Shown in pieces: positions 1 to 5,771 of a stretch of 9,620 nucleotides of DNA (positions are counted from its first letter, which is position 1; each line of letters starts with the position of its first letter). Position numbers and translations under genes: made by a program. The DNA comes from Aquimarina sp. (lineage in GTDB: Bacteria > Bacteroidota > Bacteroidia > Flavobacteriales > Flavobacteriaceae), in NCBI GenBank assembly GCA_002697475.1, contig NZVW01000016.1, positions 1-9,620 of the forward strand, written 5' to 3'. The notes below the pieces were generated by a model that had not been told where the DNA came from, did no database searches, and worked only from the letters and a program-made list of their open reading frames with translations.

Positions 1-480
1 TCCATTGGTAATCCAGTTTTTTGTACCATTTAGTAAATAGTGATCTCCTTTATCAATAGCAGTAGTTCTTTGAGATGTAGCATCACTTCCTGCTTCAGGC
101 TCAGAAAGACAAAAAGCGCCAATTGATTCTCCGGTTGTTAGTTTAGTAAGGTATTTTTCTTTTTGCTCAGGAGTTCCATAGGTGTCGAGACCCCAACAAA
201 CTAATGAATTGTTAACTGAAACTATAACAGAGGCAGAAGCATCAACTTTAGATAATTCTTCCATGGCAAGAACATAGGAAAGGGTGTCCATTCCTCCGCC
301 ACCATATTCTGGAGAAGCCATCATTCCTAAAAAGCCCAGCTCTCCCATTTTCTTCACTTGTTCTGCAGGGAACTCTTGCTTAGAGTCTCTTTCAATTACT
401 CCGGGTAGTAGTTCTGCCTTTGCAAAATCACGTGCCGCATCGCGGATCATTATTTGTTCTTCTGTTAGTTTAAAATCCAT
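1..480 (-). CDS. Acyl-CoA dehydrogenase, N-terminal part (cut by window edge)
   Basis: This is the first 160 residues of an acyl-CoA dehydrogenase, the FAD enzyme that oxidises acyl-CoA to trans-2-enoyl-CoA in the cytoplasm, in fatty-acid or branched-chain amino-acid breakdown. The ATG is at 480-478 and the frame stays open to base 1. Seen in the translation: an N-terminal helical opening MDFKLTEEQ, the loop PEYGGGGMD near residues 57-65, and the FAD/substrate signature FCLSEPEAGSDA at residues 123-134, followed by NGTKNWITNG at the very edge. These match the short-chain/butyryl-CoA type of the family, which is usually about 380 residues, so over half the protein lies outside the window, including the catalytic glutamate. 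Chain-length preference cannot be judged from this part. The gene is divergent from the amino-acid dehydrogenase at 904, with its own candidate promoter at 574-581. Confidence 0.93.
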   Translation of the reverse strand, partial: MDFKLTEEQIMIRDAARDFAKAELLPGVIERDSKQEFPAEQVKKMGELGFLGMMASPEYGGGGMDTLSYVLAMEELSKVDASASVIVSVNNSLVCWGLDTYGTPEQKEKYLTKLTTGESIGAFCLSEPEAGSDATSQRTTAIDKGDHYLLNGTKNWITNG

Positions 481-573
481 ATTTAACGAAAATTTACTGT
501 GCGTGCATAATACACGATTTGTACTTTTTAATGAAAATAAATAGGGATAACCCCTTATTTTTTATTAATCTCA

Positions 574-581
574 CAAATATA
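574..581 (-). promoter_or_regulatory. Candidate Bacteroidota minus-7 element for the acyl-CoA dehydrogenase
   Basis: On the minus strand the bases read TATATTTG, an exact fit to the TAnnTTTG minus-7 consensus known from Bacteroides and Flavobacterium. It lies 93 bases upstream of the acyl-CoA dehydrogenase ATG. I see no clear TTG minus-33 box at the usual spacing upstream, so the call rests on one element in AT-rich DNA. Confidence 0.45.
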
Positions 582-755
582 GTGTATAAAATAAAAGTTC
601 AGATGTTTTTTTTATTTTTTGATTAATTAAAAAATGTTATGATTTTTAGTCCTTTGAAATTGCTGATTAGAACAGGAACTCACTACTAACCATGTAATGT
701 TAATTTTTATATCATAATTTTAAATTCATTTAAGATTTAGACCTGTTTAGTTTTT

Positions 756-763
756 TATATTTG
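756..763 (+). promoter_or_regulatory. Candidate Bacteroidota minus-7 element for the amino-acid dehydrogenase
   Basis: The bases read TATATTTG, an exact fit to TAnnTTTG. It lies about 140 bases ahead of the ATG at 904, which would give a leader of roughly 130 bases containing the hairpin at 823-836. The only upstream candidate for a minus-33 box is a TTTA at 736-739, which is a poor match. The promoter is plausible but not proven. Confidence 0.45.
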
Positions 764-822
764 TGAAATTGCATTAAAGGTTTTCAATTTATTGTTAATA
801 GATTCATATGACACAGCTTTGA

Positions 823-836
823 CCTCCTTCAGGAGG
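823..836 (+). promoter_or_regulatory. Compact hairpin containing a perfect AGGAGG, in the leader of the dehydrogenase gene
   Basis: CCTCCT (823-828) and AGGAGG (831-836) are exact reverse complements separated by two bases; a five-pair stem with a four-base loop is the physically easier form. AGGAGG is a full Shine-Dalgarno sequence, yet the annotated start is 67 bases away and no ATG, GTG or TTG sits at ribosome-binding distance. It could be a leader structure or a transcript-stabilising element. The pairing is seen directly; any role is inference. Confidence 0.4.
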
Positions 837-903
837 ATATTTATTAGAGAATTAGATTAGATTTTTAAGATTGAATTTATTTGCAAAAAATTGAACAACA
901 ACT

Positions 904-2130
904 ATGAAAGAATTATTAAAAAAATACGAAGACAAATCTCCTGAAATAGTATTTAACTGGAAAGACTCAGAAACAGAAGCTGAAGGTTGGACCGTAATTA
1001 ATTCCCTAAGAGGTGGAGCTGCCGGAGGCGGAACAAGAATGCGTTTAGGTCTTGATATGAATGAAGTATTATCTTTAGCTAAAACCATGGAAGTGAAGTT
1101 TACAGTTTCAGGACCAGCTATAGGTGGTGCTAAATCCGGGATTAATTTTGATCCTAATGACCCGCGAAAAAAGGATGTGCTTAAAAGATGGTACAAAGCG
1201 GTTTCTCCATTATTGAAAAGCTATTATGGAACTGGTGGGGATTTAAATGTGGATGAAATACACGAAGTTATACCTATCACTGAAGAGTGTGGGGTATGGC
1301 ATCCCCAGGAAGGTGTTTTTAACGGACATTTTCAACCCACTGAAGCTGATAAGATTAATAGAATAGGACAGTTAAGACAAGGGGTTATTAAAGTTTTGGA
1401 AAATACTGTTTTCTCTCCTGATGTTTCCCGAAAGTATACAGTAGCGGATATGATCACTGGTTATGGAGTAGCTGAAGCGGTGAGACACTATTATAATATT
1501 TATGGAGGATCGGTTGAGGGTAAAAAAGCCGTTGTACAGGGTTTTGGTAACGTAGGATCTGCAGCAGCTTATTATCTTGCTGAAATGGGCGCTAAGGTTG
1601 TGGCGATAATTGATCATGCAGGTGGTCTTATTAATGAAGAGGGTTTCTCATTTGAAGAGATTAAATCCTTATATTTAAATAAAGAAGGTAATAAGTTATC
1701 ACATTCATCACTAATACCTTTTGATGAGATGAATGATAGAGTTTGGTCTATTGAAACTGATATTTTTGCTCCTTGTGCTGCATCGAGATTAATTACCAGA
1801 AATCAAATTGACAGTATGATTAATGCTGGATTAGAAGTTGTGTCTTGTGGAGCTAATGTTCCTTTTGCTGATAAAGAGATATTCTTTGGGCCAATAATGG
1901 AGAATACAGACCATAAAATAAGCTTAATACCTGATTTTGTTTCCAATTGCGGAATGGCAAGAGTTTTTGCTTATTTCATGGAAAGAAAAGTGCAAATGAC
2001 TGATGAAGCTATTTTCAGGGATACTTCTGACACGATTAAATCTGCCCTGGAAAAAATACACGCTAAAAACAAAACTAAAAACAATATAAGTAAAACAGCT
2101 TTTGAAATAGCACTCAATCAGCTTGTTTAA
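904..2130 (+). CDS. Glu/Leu/Phe/Val family amino-acid dehydrogenase
   Basis: This is a 408-residue cytoplasmic enzyme of the family that interconverts an amino acid and its 2-oxo acid plus ammonium using NAD(P). Seen in order: the glycine-rich substrate loop RGGAAGGGTRMR (36-47), Lys65 in MEVKFT, the catalytic-type lysine Lys77 in GGAKSGI, Asp113 in TGGDLNVDE, and a Rossmann domain with GFGNVG at 213-218 and an acidic Asp237 at the end of the second strand, which favours NAD. A later PDFVSNCGMARV segment aligns with the PDxxxNxGG region of glutamate dehydrogenases but lacks the second glycine. The length fits glutamate dehydrogenase better than leucine dehydrogenase (about 365), yet the active-site loops are not typical of either, so the substrate is left open. 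The ATG at 904 is preceded by an A-rich stretch without a clear ribosome-binding site, which is common in this phylum. The gene is followed by nhaB after 25 bases and is probably cotranscribed with it. Confidence 0.92.
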   Translation: MKELLKKYEDKSPEIVFNWKDSETEAEGWTVINSLRGGAAGGGTRMRLGLDMNEVLSLAKTMEVKFTVSGPAIGGAKSGINFDPNDPRKKDVLKRWYKAVSPLLKSYYGTGGDLNVDEIHEVIPITEECGVWHPQEGVFNGHFQPTEADKINRIGQLRQGVIKVLENTVFSPDVSRKYTVADMITGYGVAEAVRHYYNIYGGSVEGKKAVVQGFGNVGSAAAYYLAEMGAKVVAIIDHAGGLINEEGFSFEEIKSLYLNKEGNKLSHSSLIPFDEMNDRVWSIETDIFAPCAASRLITRNQIDSMINAGLEVVSCGANVPFADKEIFFGPIMENTDHKISLIPDFVSNCGMARVFAYFMERKVQMTDEAIFRDTSDTIKSALEKIHAKNKTKNNISKTAFEIALNQLV

Positions 2131-2155
2131 TATTAATTAAGTAAACAAAATAATT

Positions 2156-3625
2156 ATGTTTAAATATTTTTTGGGGAGTAGTCCTAGGTGGTTCAAGCTA
2201 ACAATGATAGGTTTCTTGATCTTCAATGTGTTTTCTTACTATGCTTTAGGAGAAACTGTAACCGCCTGGTTATTTATAGGAGAGTTTATTTTTACTCTGG
2301 CTATGGCTTTAAAATGTTATCCACTTCAATCTGGTGGTTTGCTGGCGATAGAGATATTAGCACTAAATCTTACGACCCCGCACAATGCATATCATGAGGT
2401 AGATCAAAATTTAGAAGTGGTTTTGCTTCTTGTCTTTATGGTAGCAGGTATCTATTTTATGAAGCCTTTATTAATGTACATTTTTAGTAAAGTATTTACC
2501 AAGATAAGATCAAAGATGATACTTTCTCTGCTTTTTGTATTTCTCGCAGCTATTTTATCTGCTTTTCTGGATGCTCTTACTGTAACTGCAGTTTTAATTA
2601 GTGTTGCGGTTGGATTTTATGGGGTATATCATAAAATACATTCAGGTTCAGGAGATTATGACGATAGTGGGGTGTTGGATAGAAAAGAGTTGAGTGGAGA
2701 GACTTTAGAACAATTTAGGAGCTTTTTAAGGAGTTTGGTGATGCATGGTGTTGTTGGTACAGCACTTGGTGGGGTTTGTACTCTCGTTGGAGAACCGCAA
2801 AATCTACTTATAGGAGAGCGTATGGGATGGGATTTTGTTCAATTTTTTCTAAAGATGGCAGCTGTTTCGTTACCTGTACTAGTTGCAGGTATGTTAACAA
2901 CAATGTTGCTTGAGTCTACCGGGTGGTTTGGTTTTGGAACAAAGCTTCCTCCTGTTGCCAGAAGAATTATTGAAAGTTATACTAAAGAAGAAGATGCTAA
3001 TAGATCTGAAAAATCAAAATTCGGATTAGTGGTTCAGGGAATTTCTGCAATTTTATTAATTGCAGGACTAGCATTGCATATAGCTCCTGTAGGTTTCATA
3101 GGTCTCGCATTAATCATTGTGCAGACTTCATTTATGGGAATTACGGAAGAGCATCAACTTGGAAAGGCTTTCGAAGAAGCACTGCCTTTTACAGGTCTTT
3201 TGGTAGTCTTTTTTGTAGTTGTAGCTATGATTCATGATCAACACTTATTTACTCCAATTATCAATTGGGCTTTAGAACTAAAACCGGAAGAACAACCCGC
3301 TATGTTTTATGTCGCAAATGGATTACTGTCTATGATAAGTGATAATGTCTTTGTGGCAACTGTGTATATTGGTGAAGTGGCGCAGGCATTTGATAATGGA
3401 CAGATAACCAGAGAACAGTTTGAGAAACTAGCTGTTGCTATTAATACAGGTACAAATTTGCCAAGTGTTGCAACACCTAATGGTCAGGCAGCGTTCTTAT
3501 TTCTGTTAACCTCCTCTTTAGCTCCTCTAATTGGATTGTCCTATATGAGAATGGTTAAAATGGCTCTGCCTTATACCATTGTTTTAGGAGGAGTCGGGTT
3601 ATTAGGGATAATTTATTTCCTGTAA
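2156..3625 (+). CDS. nhaB: Na+/H+ antiporter NhaB
   Basis: This 489-residue inner-membrane protein exchanges cytoplasmic Na+ for external H+, protecting against sodium and alkali and coupling the two ion gradients. It resembles E. coli NhaB along its whole length: N-terminal FLGSSPRWFKL, EFIFTLAMALKCYPL near 43-57, the membrane aspartate Asp139 in SAFLDALTV (equivalent to the essential aspartate of NhaB), GEPQNL at 212-217, ISDNVFVATVYI around Asp396, and NTGTNLPSVATPNGQAAF starting at residue 430. About ten to twelve hydrophobic segments are visible, with a polar cytoplasmic-type loop near 157-187. An in-frame stop (TAA at 2138-2140) with no other start after it fixes the ATG at 2156; E. coli NhaB has a slightly longer N-terminus. 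The family belongs to the ion transporter superfamily that also includes NhaD and ArsB. It is best known from Gammaproteobacteria, so its presence here is notable. It lies 25 bases after the dehydrogenase and 72 bases before exbB. Confidence 0.95.
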   Translation: MFKYFLGSSPRWFKLTMIGFLIFNVFSYYALGETVTAWLFIGEFIFTLAMALKCYPLQSGGLLAIEILALNLTTPHNAYHEVDQNLEVVLLLVFMVAGIYFMKPLLMYIFSKVFTKIRSKMILSLLFVFLAAILSAFLDALTVTAVLISVAVGFYGVYHKIHSGSGDYDDSGVLDRKELSGETLEQFRSFLRSLVMHGVVGTALGGVCTLVGEPQNLLIGERMGWDFVQFFLKMAAVSLPVLVAGMLTTMLLESTGWFGFGTKLPPVARRIIESYTKEEDANRSEKSKFGLVVQGISAILLIAGLALHIAPVGFIGLALIIVQTSFMGITEEHQLGKAFEEALPFTGLLVVFFVVVAMIHDQHLFTPIINWALELKPEEQPAMFYVANGLLSMISDNVFVATVYIGEVAQAFDNGQITREQFEKLAVAINTGTNLPSVATPNGQAAFLFLLTSSLAPLIGLSYMRMVKMALPYTIVLGGVGLLGIIYFL

Positions 3626-3656
3626 ACTTTAAATAGAAACATACTTAACCTATCAT

Positions 3657-3688
3657 ATTAACGTTAGTATACTAACACTAAATTAACG
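3657..3688. promoter_or_regulatory. 14-bp perfect palindrome framed by direct repeats, upstream of exbB
   Basis: GTTAGTATACTAAC at 3663-3676 is a perfect 14-bp palindrome. ATTAACG occurs at 3657-3663 and again at 3682-3688, exactly 25 bases apart, bracketing the palindrome. The element sits between the nhaB stop and the exbB ATG at 3698, with 21 bases from palindrome to ATG. Its symmetry suggests a dimeric DNA-binding protein; there is no loop or U-tract of a terminator. No TAnnTTTG promoter was found in this gap, so whether it controls exbB transcription is inference. Confidence 0.45.
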
Positions 3689-3697
3689 CATATACTT

Positions 3698-4399
3698 ATG
3701 AAGCATTTATTTTTGCTTATGTCATTAGCCCAATCTACTAAAGATGTTGACCCTGAAGTAGAAGAGAAATCATTGTCTATAATGGACCTGCTTCTTAGTG
3801 GAGGAACTGGAGGAGTAGTAATAATAGCTATATTATTTGTTCTGTTATTTGTGGCAGTTTATATTTATTTTGAAAGACTTTTTGCTATTAAAGCAGCTTC
3901 AAAATATGATCAGAGCTTCATGCATCAAATCAGAGACAATGTTGCAAGTGGTAAATTAGAAGCAGCTAAAATCTTGTGTGCACAAACCAATAATCCGGTA
4001 GCAAGATTAACGGAAAAGGGAATTTCCAGAATAGGTCATCCTCTTGAGGATATAAATAAGGCTATAGAGAATGCAGGGAGATTAGAAGTATACAAATTAG
4101 AAAAAAATGTAAGTATACTCGCTACTGTTGCTGGAGCTGCACCAATGATTGGATTCTTAGGAACAGTAATTGGTATGATTTTGGCATTTCATAATCTGGC
4201 AACAAGTGCCGGAAGTGCGGATATGGGATCACTAGCAGAAGGGATCTATACAGCAATGACAACCACTGTGGCAGGTCTTGTTGTAGGTATTGTTGCCTAT
4301 ATTGGTTACAACCATTTAGTTGTAAGAACAGATAAGGTAGTACATACTATGGAAGCCAATGCTGTTGATTTCTTGGATATGCTAAACGAACCAGCTTAA
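3698..4399 (+). CDS. exbB: ExbB/TolQ-type motor channel protein
   Basis: This 233-residue inner-membrane protein belongs to the MotA/TolQ/ExbB family and forms the pentameric channel that, with ExbD, harnesses ion-motive force to drive TonB. Membrane segments are visible at about 38-58, 140-166 and 181-208, with a cytoplasmic domain between the first two containing NNPVARLTEKGISRIG (98-113), the usual family segment. Thr156 in GFLGTVIGM and Thr190 match the conserved polar residues Thr148 and Thr181 of E. coli ExbB. The residue aligning with E. coli Glu176, in the stretch GIYTAM, is Thr185, although Glu181 lies four residues earlier. The first twelve residues are hydrophobic, and a start at Met8 (3719) is possible but less likely. 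ExbD begins one base after the stop, so the two are surely translated from one message. Confidence 0.93.
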   Translation: MKHLFLLMSLAQSTKDVDPEVEEKSLSIMDLLLSGGTGGVVIIAILFVLLFVAVYIYFERLFAIKAASKYDQSFMHQIRDNVASGKLEAAKILCAQTNNPVARLTEKGISRIGHPLEDINKAIENAGRLEVYKLEKNVSILATVAGAAPMIGFLGTVIGMILAFHNLATSAGSADMGSLAEGIYTAMTTTVAGLVVGIVAYIGYNHLVVRTDKVVHTMEANAVDFLDMLNEPA

Positions 4400-4400
4400 T

Positions 4401-4793
4401 ATGAATTTAAGAGGAAGAAATAAAGTAAGTCCGGAATTTAGTATGAGTTCTATGACAGATATTGTATTTCTGTTACTGGTTTTCTTTTTACTAACTTCTC
4501 CTGCCATTACACCTGAAGCATTGGATTTAATTCTACCAAAGGCTAAAGGTAAGAGTACTAATGTGCAGAATATATCTGTAAGTATAACCAATAAGCTTCA
4601 GTATTATGTGGATGAAGAGAGGGTAAGTCAAAGTAGTTTAGAGAGTACTTTAAAATCTAAATTGGCCGGACAAAATGAACCTACTATAATACTACGTGCA
4701 GAAGAGGGAGTGCCTATTGAAAAAGCTGTAGGAGTTATGGATATTGCGAATAGAAACAAATTTAAGGTGATACTGGCGGTAAGACCAGAGTAG
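4401..4793 (+). CDS. exbD: ExbD/TolR-type biopolymer transport protein
   Basis: This 130-residue partner of ExbB has one N-terminal membrane helix and a periplasmic domain. Seen: a short basic cytoplasmic tail (MNLRGRNK), then the signature SSMTDIVFLLLVFFLLTSP with Asp20, equivalent to the essential Asp25 of E. coli ExbD that carries ions through the ExbB pore. Residues from about 45 to 130 form the periplasmic domain, ending in a typical segment in which ILRAEEGVP is followed by KAVGVMDIANRNKFKVILAV. The length matches the family (about 130-140). The gene lies 1 base after exbB and 5 bases before the tonB-like gene. Confidence 0.94.
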   Translation: MNLRGRNKVSPEFSMSSMTDIVFLLLVFFLLTSPAITPEALDLILPKAKGKSTNVQNISVSITNKLQYYVDEERVSQSSLESTLKSKLAGQNEPTIILRAEEGVPIEKAVGVMDIANRNKFKVILAVRPE

Positions 4794-4798
4794 AGGGG

Positions 4799-5695
4799 AT
4801 GCTAAATCTAGATACTAAACATAAAAAGAAATCTTTCTTTTTAACTACAGTTATACATGTAGTTATCATTATTTTGCTTTTTTATCTTGGTTTAACATAT
4901 CTAGATCCACCTCCAGAGGCTGGGATAGCTGTTAATTTTGGTAACTTAGATACAGGTTCTGGTAACGAACAACCAGATCAATTGATAAAAACTTCTCCTA
5001 AAGAGACTGTTCCAGAGGTAACTCCTGAACAACCTGAGGTAAATCAGGAAGTCTCAGAAATACAAGATGATGTTATAACTCAGGATAATTCTGAAGCTCC
5101 GGTAATTGACAAAAAACCTAAGAAAGAAGAGGTTAAGGAAGTCGATAAGCCTGAAAAAAAACCTGTAAAAAAGCCCATAGAAAGTAAGCCAGAGGAAAAA
5201 AAGCCTATAGAGGAGAAAGTTGAAGAGAAGAAACCCGATCCTAAACCAGATAAATCTACTTTAGATATTTTGGATAGCTTTAAAAACGGTCCTAAGACAG
5301 ATGGAACTGCTTCTGATGGAAGCGAGGGCGATGATAATTCTCCTGGTGATAAAGGTAATCCAAATGGAGATCCTTATGCAAGTACATATTATGGTCAACC
5401 TGGTCCCGGAGGTTCAGGAGGTGTTGGTTATGGTCTTAATGGTAGAGGAAAACCTACTAATTCAAAAGTTGTCCAGGAATGTAATGAGGCAGGTAGAGTT
5501 GTTGTTAAAATAGTAGTTGACAGATCAGGAAAGGTAGTACAAGCTATTCCTGGAGTGCAAGGGACTACCAATAGCGCAAAATGTCTCCTGGATCCGGCAA
5601 AGGCAACAGCACTCACTTTCAGATGGAAGCCTGATGCTAATGCTCCGGAAAGACAAATAGGTTTTATAGAAGTTAACTTCAGCCTTGGTGAGTAA
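4799..5695 (+). CDS. tonB: TonB-like energy transducer
   Basis: This 298-residue protein would carry energy from ExbB/ExbD across the periplasm to TonB-dependent outer-membrane receptors. It has a basic cytoplasmic start (KHKKK), one membrane helix at about 13-34 with His20 preceded by Thr16, matching the Ser16/His20 pair important in E. coli TonB, then a long linker (about 45-175) rich in Pro, Glu and Lys with repeated KKP and KPEEKKP units. An Asp/Gly-rich, very flexible stretch follows (about 160-215), and then the C-terminal domain (about 226-298) with GRVVVKIVVDRSGKVV and a final strand IGFIEVNFSLGE. Two cysteines, Cys228 and Cys262, sit in that domain and could pair. The C-terminal domain resembles Bacteroidota energy transducers more than enterobacterial TonB. 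The ATG directly follows AGGGG with no spacer, so translational coupling to exbD is likely. Confidence 0.88.
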   Translation: MLNLDTKHKKKSFFLTTVIHVVIIILLFYLGLTYLDPPPEAGIAVNFGNLDTGSGNEQPDQLIKTSPKETVPEVTPEQPEVNQEVSEIQDDVITQDNSEAPVIDKKPKKEEVKEVDKPEKKPVKKPIESKPEEKKPIEEKVEEKKPDPKPDKSTLDILDSFKNGPKTDGTASDGSEGDDNSPGDKGNPNGDPYASTYYGQPGPGGSGGVGYGLNGRGKPTNSKVVQECNEAGRVVVKIVVDRSGKVVQAIPGVQGTTNSAKCLLDPAKATALTFRWKPDANAPERQIGFIEVNFSLGE

Positions 5696-5771
5696 TTAAT
5701 ATTCAGGATTACAATTTCTTTTTTTTAATAATTATTACCTTTAGTTTTTTCAAATTAAAGTGATAGTTACA
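5696..5771. other. tonB to propeller-gene gap, AT-rich
   Basis: These 76 bases contain a run of eight T (within 5719-5726) and the short palindrome AATAATTATT (5727-5736). There is no GC stem before the T-run, so I do not call an intrinsic terminator. TACCTTTA just after the palindrome is one base off the TAnnTTTG element and might serve as a weak promoter for the next gene. Confidence 0.3.

Larger units (their letters stand above)
481..903. other. Divergent intergenic region between acyl-CoA and amino-acid dehydrogenases
   Basis: This AT-rich stretch of 423 bases holds no convincing gene. It contains a TATATTTG element facing each way (574-581 minus, 756-763 plus), so both flanking genes probably have their own promoters. 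Between the minus-strand promoter and the acyl-CoA dehydrogenase start lies an imperfect inverted repeat (AAATAGGG at 539-546 against CCCTTATTT at 552-560, with one bulged base). In the plus-strand leader lies the perfect CCTCCT/AGGAGG hairpin at 823-836. A five-codon reading frame at 808-822 (Met-Thr-Gln-Leu-stop) precedes that hairpin, but nothing shows it is translated. No tRNA-like fold or transposon end was seen. Confidence 0.6.

Noticed and set aside
284..544. Plus-strand open frame of 86 codons
   Set aside because: It lies opposite the acyl-CoA dehydrogenase coding sequence, and the protein is low-complexity with no family resemblance.
852..1196. Minus-strand open frame opposite the amino-acid dehydrogenase start
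   Set aside because: It is antisense to a gene with clear family motifs, shows no recognisable motif itself, and is best explained as a shadow.
5130..5260. Lys/Pro/Glu repeats as a DNA repeat array
   Set aside because: The repetition is at the protein level, the expected periplasmic linker of a TonB protein; the nucleotide units are irregular, with no CRISPR-like spacing.
5301..5513. Plus-strand frame of 70 codons within tonB
   Set aside because: It arises from the repetitive Asp/Gly-rich coding region of the TonB-like gene read in another frame.
5719..5736. T-run and AATAATTATT palindrome after tonB as a terminator
   Set aside because: No GC-containing stem precedes the T-run, and the order (T-run before the palindrome) is wrong for an intrinsic terminator on the plus strand.
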